Assembly: GCA_964479045.1 (NCBI GenBank)
Contig: CAYZJI010000002.1
Location: 124,001 to 188,000, forward strand
Reading direction: 5' to 3'
Source of the DNA: 2-02-FULL-47-50 sp964479045
GTDB lineage: Bacteria > Pseudomonadota > Gammaproteobacteria > Eutrophobiales > Eutrophobiaceae
Length of the DNA: 64,000 nucleotides
The notes below the pieces were generated by a model. That model saw nothing but the letters and a program-made list of their open reading frames with translations. It was not told where the DNA came from and did not search any database. The position numbers and the translations under genes are program-made. Shown piece after piece: positions 44,822 to 52,814 of the stretch (the first letter of the stretch is position 1; every line of letters begins with the position of its first letter).

Positions 44822-44853
44822 AAAAAAGCGATCGATAATATCGATCGCTTTTT
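44822..44853 (+). terminator. Rho-independent terminator after the phasin-like gene
   Basis: A6 then GCGATCGAT, loop of three, ATCGATCGC, then T5. Near-perfect stem with flanking A and T tracts, so it can work in both directions, also ending leftward transcription. Confidence 0.9.
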
Positions 44854-44908
44854 ATTTTATATATCTACACGAATAAATCGTGGATTGTTTCTGATTATTT
44901 CAGTTGAT

Positions 44909-44941
44909 TAAAATTAAATCACTCCGACCCCTTTTTGTTCT
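44909..44941. repeat. REP/RAYT-type motif at the edge of the TcmP cassette
   Basis: The stretch reading, on the reverse strand, AAAAAGGGGTCGGAGTGATT is similar to GGGGTCAGAGT motifs that often flank REP-associated tyrosine transposases. No transposase gene is present. The match is from memory and needs comparison. Confidence 0.3.
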
Positions 44942-44958
44942 GTCGCTAATTATTCTGT

Positions 44959-45699
44959 TCAAGCCGCATAGATTGGTACCGTTTCATTATTAGTTACAGG
45001 CATTTCATCCCAAGTACGGCCATCCAATAAACGACCACTTTTCTTTTTCCAGACACCACCCCATTGCTTGAAAAAGAAAGGTACATCTGCCTTGCGACAT
45101 TGCTCGCGAATACTGCGAACCCAGCTGGCTGCCATAGGCCGTGCGCCAGGCCCTGATTCACCTCCTACAATAACCCAGTTTATTCCTGTTAAATCTAGGT
45201 TCTGCAATGGACCAAGCAGAGGCTCCAATGAGAGAAATTTGATTCTTGCACCTGTATTTTTCAATAACTTGATACGGGATATGTATTCATCGCTCTCAAC
45301 GCTTACGCCCATCCAGATATTACTATTCCAGGGTAATTGATCGTTGAGCTCCAGCAAACGTTCAGGGCGCTTCGTCAATATCTGGAAACTGTGCCAGTCT
45401 GCCCGGCTCATAATATCAAAAACTCGCAGAATAAAATCAGCCGGGACTTTGTCATGAAATAGATCACTCATGGAATTTACAAAAATAACCTGTGATTTTT
45501 TCCACTTGAGTGGCGTTTCCAATACCTGGGGTTGCAAAGTGACTTCAAATCCATTCACATAATTTGGTTGTCTCATGGCCTTGAGTCTTCTTGCCATGCG
45601 CTCTGCATAACAATATTTGCAACCAGGACTGACCTTTGTGCAGCCAGTGATCGGATTCCATGTTGATTCAGTCCATTCAATATGTGAATTAACAGCCAT
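44959..45699 (-). CDS. DUF5131 (phage Gp37/Gp68-type) three-Cys protein
   Basis: 246 residues. N-terminus IEWTESTWNPITGC is followed by CX6CX2C (Cys20, 27, 30) in GCTKVSPGCKYCYAERMA. This spacing differs from canonical radical-SAM CX3CX2C, but the family is regarded as radical-SAM-like. Downstream are FVNSMSDLFHD, ILTKRPERL and WIMGVSVES-type segments, and GPGARPM. It starts 2 bp after the TcmP stop, so translation is coupled. The family name comes from phage homologues; there are no phage genes here. Local base composition is AT-rich. Confidence 0.85.
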   Translation of the reverse strand: MAVNSHIEWTESTWNPITGCTKVSPGCKYCYAERMARRLKAMRQPNYVNGFEVTLQPQVLETPLKWKKSQVIFVNSMSDLFHDKVPADFILRVFDIMSRADWHSFQILTKRPERLLELNDQLPWNSNIWMGVSVESDEYISRIKLLKNTGARIKFLSLEPLLGPLQNLDLTGINWVIVGGESGPGARPMAASWVRSIREQCRKADVPFFFKQWGGVWKKKSGRLLDGRTWDEMPVTNNETVPIYAA

Positions 45700-45701
45700 T
45701 G

Positions 45702-46532
45702 TTATGTTCTATTACGATATTTATTGAATATATCTGAAACTATGGTGGCTGCCGCAGGATTATGTGCTGCAAAATACAAGTAATACACAACAGCTCCTTT
45801 TGAGTTTCGCATCGGTATAGGTTCTTGTACGTATTTAAATCCTGCTACAGTTTTTAATCTTTGCTTATAGGCATTCACAATAGCTGTATTATCAGCTTTC
45901 TTTTCCACTCCGCCAAACAGATCCTGTTCAACAGTATAGGCAACATCTCTCCATGTTGCATCACCCCAAAATCTGTTCATTCGTTCTGCTTGTGCATGAC
46001 TAACTGAAGATGAATCATGCCAGAGCACATTCATATTCATATCCATGATAGGGAAATTTAGGAAGATTTCTATACTTCTCATTTCCCCTGCCTTTTTTAC
46101 AACTTCCCAATTCAAATGCAGCCCATAAGGGTCAAGAACACACAAGCCTCGCGCAAAATCTTCGAATCTGGCCCTAGGAAACACATTATTCAACAATACC
46201 TCGTTACAATCACCTTCATAAATAGACACGGATTGGTTTTCTTTTGCCATATCACGCAGCATATTTGCTTTGTCTGAATCAAGGTCTACAAGATGATATT
46301 CCTTAAATGTCGGTTGCACTAATAAGGCATTTAACGGACTGCCTTTCGTGAATGTTTTTGTCTGCTTTGATATATGCACACCTGCGCCAGCAAATCCATC
46401 AATATAAATGTGTTTTAATTTTGGGCGATGTTGAGCTGCTAATATTTTAGAATAAGCTTGTGCATATTCACGAATAATATCGAGCTTGATTTCAGTCCAG
46501 TAACCAATTTCATCCAATCTTGGTATTGCCAT
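45702..46532 (-). CDS. tcmP: Three-Cys-motif partner protein TcmP
   Basis: 276 residues. The family is defined by its recurrent pairing with a three-Cys protein, here the next gene. A Rossmann-type methyltransferase layout is visible: IYIDGFAGAG (motif I), HLVDLDSDKANML (acidic residue after the second strand), YEGDCNEVL, and CVLDPYGLHLNW (motif IV-like DPYG). The target is unknown; nucleic acid modification is inference. GGAGGG lies 7 bases before the ATG. Counted GC in 46021-46080 is 20 of 60, far below neighbouring genes, which suggests recent transfer. Confidence 0.82.
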   Translation of the reverse strand: MAIPRLDEIGYWTEIKLDIIREYAQAYSKILAAQHRPKLKHIYIDGFAGAGVHISKQTKTFTKGSPLNALLVQPTFKEYHLVDLDSDKANMLRDMAKENQSVSIYEGDCNEVLLNNVFPRARFEDFARGLCVLDPYGLHLNWEVVKKAGEMRSIEIFLNFPIMDMNMNVLWHDSSSVSHAQAERMNRFWGDATWRDVAYTVEQDLFGGVEKKADNTAIVNAYKQRLKTVAGFKYVQEPIPMRNSKGAVVYYLYFAAHNPAAATIVSDIFNKYRNRT

Positions 46533-46588
46533 GCTTATCCCTCCACTTGCTCCTTGTTTTCATGCCAATTTTCCTCGAAGCGGTATGT

Positions 46589-47608
46589 TTACGCTTCAAC
46601 CTGCTTCTCCTTCCTCTGCTTCTCAAACCAGAATACCAGCCACAGTGCGGTGCCGCCTGCAACGGCGGAGCCAAGCACAATCCCGAGTTCTCCGGCGATG
46701 TGCCAGAAATATAATGTGTAGCCCTGGATGATGAGGAAGGTGATGCCGTACCCGCGCAGCATGCGCATGAGGTATTTGGTGCCGAGGATGATGAGGGCAA
46801 TGTTACCGCCCGCCCAGAGCACATTGAACAGAAACAATTCCGCCGCGGTTTCCTGATGCCACCAGCTTTCTTCCAGATTGAAATTGCCAAACAGCGAGAG
46901 CAGCCACAGCGCCATTTCCGCAAAGTAGATGCCGGCGGAAAGCCAGACTTTGTAAAAGTCGCGGTAATTCGATAACAGTGTGCGTTCACTGGTCCGGTGC
47001 AGGAGTGAAATCAGAATGATGATGGCGGCGGCCATGAGGAAACGCAGCGGGTAGTTCATGCCGAACCAGTACGCACCCCAGCCGGAATCGTAACCGGTAA
47101 AGCCCCCGAACCACACAAAGAACACCACGGCGGAGAGGATCAGTATTAATACATTATGCAGCGCATACGCGAGCGGAATGAGGATGAAGAGATCGATGAG
47201 CAACAATGCGGGCCAGTTGCCGGAGCCGGTGGAGAAGATATAACCAATCGTGAAGGTGAGGCCGATGAGTACGAAGGCGCCGCAGAGTTCGAGGGAACGG
47301 CGTGTCATGGTGAAGTGTGTGTTGCGCAAACGGTAACCCACACCAAAAAATGACATCATGATAATGCCGAGTATCCATGCGAGTTTTTCGGCAGTGAATT
47401 CGAATAATTCTCCGGCAAAAATCATCAACCCTGCACACAGGCTGATGGCACCGAAGAGTCCGAACCAGCGGCCTAAAGAAGTCCAGTCCCATTCAGTGAC
47501 GGGATAACGTTGTGTGAGTTTGAGATGCGTACCGGTGTCGATGACCTGTTCGCGCAGCAGGCGATGGAGTTCCGCCTGTATTTTGTGATTGAAGCGTTCG
47601 GGGGTCAT
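46589..47608 (-). CDS. DUF2157-like polytopic membrane protein B
   Basis: 339 residues: a short soluble N-terminus (QAELHRLLREQVIDTGTHLKL) and about 10 transmembrane helices, ending in a basic tail. The soluble lead followed by WTSLGRWFGLFGAISLCAGL is like the DUF2157 region. It overlaps the preceding gene by 4 bp (ATGA), so the two are co-translated. Similar length and pattern to that gene suggest an ancient duplication. Function unknown. Confidence 0.72.
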   Translation of the reverse strand: MTPERFNHKIQAELHRLLREQVIDTGTHLKLTQRYPVTEWDWTSLGRWFGLFGAISLCAGLMIFAGELFEFTAEKLAWILGIIMMSFFGVGYRLRNTHFTMTRRSLELCGAFVLIGLTFTIGYIFSTGSGNWPALLLIDLFILIPLAYALHNVLILILSAVVFFVWFGGFTGYDSGWGAYWFGMNYPLRFLMAAAIIILISLLHRTSERTLLSNYRDFYKVWLSAGIYFAEMALWLLSLFGNFNLEESWWHQETAAELFLFNVLWAGGNIALIILGTKYLMRMLRGYGITFLIIQGYTLYFWHIAGELGIVLGSAVAGGTALWLVFWFEKQRKEKQVEA

Positions 47609-48621
47609 GCGGGCTTGCCGGGTTTGAGTTGTTTTTCGAATACGAAGGCGAGCACCAGCGCAATGACACCGGCGGCGGTGAAGAATGCGGCCTTGGACAT
47701 CTCATCCCAGAAGTGTTCGTAGAAACGTGTGTAGAGATTGATGCCGAGGAAGACGATACCAAAGCCGGTGAAACGGCTGTCTTTTAAACGCGCACCGGCA
47801 ACGACCTGGGCAATGCCACCGATGGTGAACAGAAACACCCATAACAGCGTTGCATTCTGGGTTTCATGGAATTCGTATCCATAATAATCGAGGCTCAACA
47901 GCCACAAGGACAGATTGAAATATAACAGGCCGAAGATGATGTAAAGATGGCCGAAGCCGGTGCAGCGCTGGAATGTGGTGGCTTCGAGTTCATGTTCATG
48001 CCAGTAGCCAAGAATAATGGTGAGGAGCGCGACAACGGACATGGTGCGCGGATCCTGTACATTAAAGTAATACCCGCCCCCCCCCCAGTATTCCGACATG
48101 CTGCCGAGACCATGAAAGAACATGAGCAGGGCGAGCAGTAACGGCCAGCGCAGATGGAAATGATAGGCCGTGAAAAAGGCGACGACGCTGGTGATGAGCA
48201 TGAACCAGCCGTAGACGTTGCTGTATTGTTCGCCGTCATTAATAAGGTAGATGGCGGAGAGGCTGGAATAGAGTCCGATGAGGCCGATGGTGAGCAGGGC
48301 CTGGCCTGTGAATGGATGTTTTTGTTCTTTATCGGCTGCGAGTTTCGCGCCGAAATGCATGACGAAATATGAAACCGCCATTAAACACAAGGTGGAAAAG
48401 AGCGGCGAGAAACTGGCGAGGATGGTGCCGATGAAGCCGAGGAACGAGAGCGCCAGCATGAAGATGGCGAAGAGCCCCAGCCATTTGAGGAACAGTGTGC
48501 CTTTGAATGGTGACGGGTCGTAACGCTGATGCAGGAGTGCGGCCTGTTCCGCATTGATGAGGCCGACATTTTCCCAGTCGGTGATTTCCTGCGCCATTTT
48601 CCCCTTGAACGATGCAGCCAT
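47605..48621 (-). CDS. DUF2157-like polytopic membrane protein A with a G10 tract
   Basis: 338 residues with an N-terminal soluble segment (QEITDWENVGLINAEQAALL) and about 10 membrane helices. Coding-strand positions 48086-48077 are ten consecutive G, at codons 179-182 in YWGGGGYYF. A one-base slip would truncate the protein, so expression could be phase-variable, or the tract is a sequencing risk. It ends in the 4-bp overlap with the next gene. The upstream 274 bp holds one REP half-arm and the promoter region of the YciI genes. Confidence 0.75.
   Translation of the reverse strand: MAASFKGKMAQEITDWENVGLINAEQAALLHQRYDPSPFKGTLFLKWLGLFAIFMLALSFLGFIGTILASFSPLFSTLCLMAVSYFVMHFGAKLAADKEQKHPFTGQALLTIGLIGLYSSLSAIYLINDGEQYSNVYGWFMLITSVVAFFTAYHFHLRWPLLLALLMFFHGLGSMSEYWGGGGYYFNVQDPRTMSVVALLTIILGYWHEHELEATTFQRCTGFGHLYIIFGLLYFNLSLWLLSLDYYGYEFHETQNATLLWVFLFTIGGIAQVVAGARLKDSRFTGFGIVFLGINLYTRFYEHFWDEMSKAAFFTAAGVIALVLAFVFEKQLKPGKPA
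48077..48086 (-). repeat. Homopolymer G10 (coding strand)
   Basis: C10 on the plus strand, inside the membrane protein gene 47605-48621. This is the longest homopolymer I noticed in a coding region of the window. Confidence 0.9.
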
Positions 48622-48718
48622 TGCAGTCCCTCCCCTTACTGGAGGTATGGTAAATCCGTTGGGGGGAGATGACCAGTTAATTGGGGCTGGGTACTAGGGT
48701 GTGGATGATCCTGCCTTT

Positions 48719-48800
48719 CGTCATTCCGGAAAGTGCGTAGCACATATCCGTAATTCAAATAAAAAAGCACTTCATTGCTGCGACGCAATATCGTCACAGG
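48719..48800. repeat. REP-like half hairpin upstream of the YciI cluster
   Basis: CGTCATTCCGG at 48719 begins an arm of the family seen elsewhere; the rest of the stretch is degenerate, with GACGCAATATCGTCAC at the right side. No gene is seen between 48622 and 48895. Confidence 0.4.
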
Positions 48801-48895
48801 AAATTCATAAAAATATTTTCGGAAGGATGTCGATTTCGGGATAGTGTAAACGACTATAGGCTAAAAACAGACGAATCATTAATCTGGAGTGTGTC

Positions 48896-49240
48896 ATGAA
48901 ATACCTGTGTCTGGTGTATTGCGATGAAGACAAGTTGCATTCCTTGCCGGAGAGTCCGAAGGATGCGGAATGTATGGCCTATGCAGAGTCGCTGGCCACG
49001 AGCGGCCACATGCTGGGCGGCGAGGCACTGGAATCAGTGAAGACTGCAACCACGGTGAGGGTACGGAATGGCAAGGTTTCGGTGACGGATGGCCCGTTTG
49101 CGGAGACCAAGGAACAACTCGCTGGATTTTACTATATTGAAGCAAAAGACCTGAATGAGGCCATCCGTATTGCCGCGAAAATTCCACCAGCACGCGTGGG
49201 CAGTATTGAAGTGCGGCCGGTGCGGCAGTTACAACCGTGA
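48896..49240 (+). CDS. YciI-like protein (DGPF domain), copy 1
   Basis: 114 residues, single YCII-related domain with VTDGPFAETKEQLAGFYYIEA, the DGPF hallmark. The domain is a ferredoxin-like dimer; a catalytic or ligand-binding role is not settled. CTGGAG precedes the ATG. DGPF genes commonly sit beside ECF42 sigma factors, as here (51316). Confidence 0.9.
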   Translation: MKYLCLVYCDEDKLHSLPESPKDAECMAYAESLATSGHMLGGEALESVKTATTVRVRNGKVSVTDGPFAETKEQLAGFYYIEAKDLNEAIRIAAKIPPARVGSIEVRPVRQLQP

Positions 49241-49271
49241 AAGGGCAAAATTATTTAACAGGAGATAAACA

Positions 49272-49697
49272 ATGAGATTCATGATTCTGGTTAAGGCAAC
49301 GAAAGATTCCGAAGCCGGTGTGATGCCGGAAGAGGCGTTGTTCAAGGAAATGGCGGATTATCATGAAGGCCTGCTGAAAGCCGGCATGTTGATTGATGGT
49401 TCCGGTTTGCAGGCGAGTTCCAAAGGCTGGCGCATCAAATATGACGGCGAGAAAAAGACGGTGGTGGATGGCCCGTTTGCTGAAACCAAGGAACTGGTGG
49501 CCGGTTACACCTTGATCCAGGCAAAGTCGCGCGAAGAGGCATTGGAATGGACCAAACGTTTCCCCAATCCGGCCGGGCGTGGTAAACAATGTGAAATCGA
49601 AGTCCGGCAATTGTTCGAGCTGGAAGATTTTGGCGAAGGCGAGCAGCTTGAACGTTTTCGCGAGATGGAAATGAGTGGGGCGAAAAAGTCTCACTGA
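49272..49697 (+). CDS. YciI-like protein (DGPF domain), copy 2
   Basis: 141 residues with VVDGPFAETKELVAGYTLIQA. It is longer at the C-terminus, ending in MEMSGAKKSH. A diverged copy of exactly this tail occurs 115 bp downstream (49813-49845), outside any gene. AGGAGA precedes the ATG. Part of the ECF42-linked cluster. Confidence 0.9.
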   Translation: MRFMILVKATKDSEAGVMPEEALFKEMADYHEGLLKAGMLIDGSGLQASSKGWRIKYDGEKKTVVDGPFAETKELVAGYTLIQAKSREEALEWTKRFPNPAGRGKQCEIEVRQLFELEDFGEGEQLERFREMEMSGAKKSH

Positions 49698-49703
49698 TCG
49701 TTT

Positions 49704-49805
49704 TTCCGGAAATCCCGAAGGGATTATCCGGAATCCAGGTGAAACAAATGAGTCCACTACGCGGACACTTTGATTGACTGGATACTGGCATTCGCCAGTA
49801 TGACG
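49704..49805. repeat. REP-pair element between YciI copy 2 and its relict tail
   Basis: Left hairpin TTCCGGA-AATCCC-gaa-GGGATT-a-TCCGGAA with a following CCAGG; right hairpin ATACTGGC-attc-GCCAGTAT followed by GACG. Same architecture as 34637-34710. Confidence 0.7.
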
Positions 49806-49812
49806 AAAGAAC

Positions 49813-49845
49813 ATGGAGATGAGTGGGGCGAAGAAAACACATTAG
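49813..49845 (+). pseudogene. Relict 3' end of a lost YciI paralogue
   Basis: 33 bases encoding MEMSGAKKTH and a TAG stop. The last 33 bases of the intact gene at 49665-49697 encode MEMSGAKKSH and TGA. The eight base differences are all synonymous, a Ser/Thr swap or stop exchange, which indicates that the copy diverged under coding selection before losing its body to a REP insertion or deletion. Confidence 0.7.
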
Positions 49846-49851
49846 CTTTAC

Positions 49852-49948
49852 CGTCATTCCGGGCTCGGGCTACAAGCCCGAGACCCGGAATCCAGATCAA
49901 TTAATTGTGTTTATTAATTACAGGATTCCCGCTTTCGCGGGAATGACG
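49852..49948. repeat. REP-pair element before the DUF1428 gene
   Basis: Arm CGTCATTCCGGGCTCGGGC-taca-GCCCGAGACCCGG, spacer rich in A/T, then GGATTCCCGC-ttt-GCGGGAATGACG. Closely related to the elements at 34637 and 43561. Confidence 0.75.
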
Positions 49949-49988
49949 AGAAAGAAGCACGACATTTAATGAATAGAGGAGAGTCAAG

Positions 49989-50348
49989 ATGAGCTATGTT
50001 GATGGTTTTGTATTACCGGTGCCGAAAGGCAAACTTGATGCTTACCGGGAAATGGCCAGCAAGGCAGCCGCAATATGGAAGGGGCATGGTGCGCTTCAGT
50101 ATGTGGAAGCGGTGGGCGATGACCTGGAAATCAAGGACGTATTTCCTTTTACCAAACTGGGAACTGTACAGGACGGAGAAACCGTGGTGTTTGCCTGGAT
50201 CATGTACAAATCCCGCGAGCATCGCGATGAAGTGAACAAGAAGGTGATGGAAGATCCGCGCATCAAGGAAATGTGTGATCCGAAAGACATGCCGTTTGAT
50301 TGCGCGCGTATGGCCTATGGCGGATTCAAGGCAATCGTTGAGGCATGA
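49989..50348 (+). CDS. DUF1428 family protein
   Basis: 119 residues with the DUF1428 pattern: SYVDGFVLPVPKGKLDAYREMASKAA (split), then AWIMYKSREHRDEVNKKVM and MPFDCARMAYGGF. A ferredoxin-like dimeric fold is expected. AGGAGAG lies just before the ATG. These small proteins accompany DGPF and VOC genes next to ECF42 sigma factors in many bacteria. Confidence 0.9.
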   Translation: MSYVDGFVLPVPKGKLDAYREMASKAAAIWKGHGALQYVEAVGDDLEIKDVFPFTKLGTVQDGETVVFAWIMYKSREHRDEVNKKVMEDPRIKEMCDPKDMPFDCARMAYGGFKAIVEA

Positions 50349-50394
50349 AGCGGCATACAGTACTTTCTGTACATATAATATATGGAGATAAACA

Positions 50395-50877
50395 ATGACG
50401 TCGAAAAACCACACCCCGGAAGGATTTCAGTCGGTCACACCGAGCCTGACCTTCAAGGACACCAAAAAGGCGCTGGCCTTCTATGAAAAAGCATTAGGGG
50501 CAACGATACTCGAAGTGCTACCGATGCCTGATGGGAACGGCACCATGCATGCCACCATGAAAATCGGCAATTCGATCCTGATGATGGGAGATGAAATGCC
50601 GGGCTGTCCCAGCGCCGAAACAACGGGAAGTTCTCCGATGAGTCTCTTTGTTTATGTGCCGGATGTGGACAGGGTGTTCAAGCAGGCGATTGCCGCTGGC
50701 GCGACCGAAATCATGCCGGTCATGGACATGTTCTGGGGTGATCGTTGCGGCAATATGAAAGATCCATTTGGCTATACCTGGATGATCGGCACGCACCTTC
50801 GCGATCTGACGCATGCGGAAATCCAGCAAGGCGCCAAAGCATTTTTTGAAATGATGGCAAAGCAAGGCCATCAATAA
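50395..50877 (+). CDS. VOC-family protein (PhnB/glyoxalase-like)
   Basis: 160 residues, VOC superfamily: TPSLTFKDTKKALAFYEKALGA, then SLFVYVPDVDRVFKQAIAAGA and FWGDRCGNMKDPFGYTW, typical of PhnB-like members. Metal ligands cannot be confirmed by eye. GGAGA precedes the ATG. It lies in the ECF42-linked cluster, possibly handling reactive metabolites or antibiotics (inference). Confidence 0.9.
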   Translation: MTSKNHTPEGFQSVTPSLTFKDTKKALAFYEKALGATILEVLPMPDGNGTMHATMKIGNSILMMGDEMPGCPSAETTGSSPMSLFVYVPDVDRVFKQAIAAGATEIMPVMDMFWGDRCGNMKDPFGYTWMIGTHLRDLTHAEIQQGAKAFFEMMAKQGHQ

Positions 50878-50902
50878 ATAATTTTGAGTTGAGGAACAGG
50901 CC

Positions 50903-51301
50903 ATGAAATTTATTTGTCTTGGGTATTACGATGAAACGAAATGGGCAAAGACGCCTGAAAAACAAATCCATACCATGATGGATGAATGTTTTGAATATGA
51001 TGATAAATTGCGTAAGGGCGGACATTTTGCCGGCGGTGAAGCCTTGGGCAGCAGTCAGGAAGCGCGCACCCTGTCATGGAAAAACGGAAAGGTAATGATC
51101 ACGGACGGCCCGTTTACGGAAACCAAGGAAGTGTTGGGTGGTATATTGATCCTCGAAGCACGGGACATGGCCCATGCGCTTGAGTTGATGTCGAAACATC
51201 CCGGTGTCAAGAATGGCCCGTTTGAAATCCGGCCCGCCGCCGATTTGAGTGAAATGATACGCTTGAGCGAACAGCGCCGTTCAGCTGCAAAGCAGGATTG
51301 A
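50903..51301 (+). CDS. YciI-like protein (DGPF domain), copy 3
   Basis: 132 residues with MITDGPFTETKEVLGGILILEA. It ends 14 bp before the sigma factor start, the usual DGPF-sigma coupling of the ECF42 group. TTGAGG and GAGGAAC precede the ATG. Confidence 0.9.
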   Translation: MKFICLGYYDETKWAKTPEKQIHTMMDECFEYDDKLRKGGHFAGGEALGSSQEARTLSWKNGKVMITDGPFTETKEVLGGILILEARDMAHALELMSKHPGVKNGPFEIRPAADLSEMIRLSEQRRSAAKQD

Positions 51302-51315
51302 CGTAGAATGATGGA

Positions 51316-52551
51316 ATGTCAGAGATTACACAGCAGGCCGTTGAAACGGTATATCGTGCAGAATCGCGCCGGGTGCTGGCGACGCTGATCCGTCTGCTGG
51401 GTGATTTCGAACTTGCCGAAGAAGCCTTGCAGGATGCCTTCATGGCGGCACTGGAACAATGGCCGCGGGATGGGTTGCCGCAGAATCCCCGTACCTGGCT
51501 CGTGTCCACCGGTCGTTTCAAGGCCATTGACAAAATCCGCAAACAGCGACGTTATGCACCTGCGTTGGCAGAAAATGAACTGGAAAATATCGCGGATGAA
51601 TCTGAATTCACAACAGATGACAGTGTGGAAGATGATCGTCTGCGGTTGATCTTCACCTGCTGTCATCCGGCATTGCCGGAAGATGCGCAGGTGGCATTGA
51701 CTCTGCGTGAAGTGTGCGGACTGACTACAGAAGAAGTGGCCAGTGCCTTTCTGACTCCGGCACCCACACTCGCCCAACGCATTGTGCGCGCCAAGGCAAA
51801 AATCCGCACCGCACGTATTCCCTATGAAGTGCCCTCACATGAAGAATTACCGGAACGTCTCGACACGGTATTGCGGGTGATTTACCTGGTGTTCAACGAA
51901 GGCTATTCCGCTTCTTTTGGTGAATCACTGACGCGTGCCGATCTGTCCGGTGAAGCGATCCGGCTGACGCGGTTGCTCTATGAATTATTACCGGAACCGG
52001 AAATTGCCGGATTGCTGGCATTGATGTTGTTACATGAATCACGCCGCGCCGCACGTACCACTCCTGAGGGTGAAATCATTCTGCTGGATGATCAGGATCG
52101 GTCACTCTGGAATCGAACGTTGATCAACGAAGGCCTCGCATTGATCGAGCAGGCATTATCTTCACGCCGCTTTGGACCGTATACCTTGCAGGCAGCAATT
52201 GCCGCTGTGCATGCGCAGGCGCATGATCCTTCTGAAATTGACTGGTCAGAAATTGTGGGTTTGTATGATGTGTTGCTGAGGATCACACCTTCTCCGGTAA
52301 TTGAACTGAACCGTGCGGTTGCCGTGGCCATGCGTGATGGGCCGCATGTCGGTCTTGTATTGATGGATGAATTAATTGAGCGTGGCGAACTGAAAGATTA
52401 TTTACCGCTGCATGCAGCACGCGCGGATTTATACCGCCGGGCGGGTAAAAGTGCTGAAGCGCGTGCAGCCTATGAACGCGCGCTGCAACTGGTAAAACAG
52501 GAGCCACAGCGGAGATTTTTGCAGCGGCGTATTGCTGAGTTGACCCACTGA
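51316..52551 (+). CDS. ECF42-type RNA polymerase sigma factor
   Basis: 411 residues. Sigma-70 region 2 is at about residues 10-80 and region 4 at about 120-175 (LTLREVCGLTTEEVASAFL). A long C-terminal helical extension (DUF6596/TPR-like) spans to the end: FNEGYSASFGESLTRADLSGEAIRL, RFGPYTLQAAIAAVHAQA, and NRAVAVAMRDGP. This extension defines the ECF42 group, which has no anti-sigma factor; the extension is thought to control activity. The targets are probably the DGPF genes just upstream. Confidence 0.93.
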   Translation: MSEITQQAVETVYRAESRRVLATLIRLLGDFELAEEALQDAFMAALEQWPRDGLPQNPRTWLVSTGRFKAIDKIRKQRRYAPALAENELENIADESEFTTDDSVEDDRLRLIFTCCHPALPEDAQVALTLREVCGLTTEEVASAFLTPAPTLAQRIVRAKAKIRTARIPYEVPSHEELPERLDTVLRVIYLVFNEGYSASFGESLTRADLSGEAIRLTRLLYELLPEPEIAGLLALMLLHESRRAARTTPEGEIILLDDQDRSLWNRTLINEGLALIEQALSSRRFGPYTLQAAIAAVHAQAHDPSEIDWSEIVGLYDVLLRITPSPVIELNRAVAVAMRDGPHVGLVLMDELIERGELKDYLPLHAARADLYRRAGKSAEARAAYERALQLVKQEPQRRFLQRRIAELTH

Positions 52552-52723
52552 ATTTCTGCTCCGTTTAAGTGCATGCCCGTCTATAACGGAGCATAAAACA
52601 CCGGATTAAAAGTCCAACAGGATGCTTTTTGGTATGCCGGTTTGCAGTCTTGATTTTAAAACAAAGGACCACGCCTTATTAGCAGTTCGAAGCAGCAGAT
52701 CAAGTTATTGTTTAATATAGATA

Positions 52724-52746
52724 ATATTCGACCGACTGTCGGATAT
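52724..52746. promoter_or_regulatory. Dyad upstream of the cyclic-di-GMP gene
   Basis: ATATTCGA and TCGGATAT flank a 7-bp centre (7 of 8 pairs). AT-rich surroundings (TTTAATATAGATAATATT) could hold promoter boxes. Operator role is a guess. Confidence 0.3.
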
Positions 52747-52814
52747 TTGAGACTGCTAACGGGTTCGCATTTTTTCAGGTTTGTCTCAAGTCTTTTTGGT
52801 GTGGCTTTTGCTGC

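Noticed and set aside
44904..44917. TTGAT-TAAA-ATTAA, one mismatch to an FNR box
   Set aside because: It lies between convergent gene ends with no promoter to serve.
44959..46532. Prophage remnant, suggested by the Gp37/Gp68 name
   Set aside because: No integrase, structural or lysis genes nearby; the name reflects homologues in phages.
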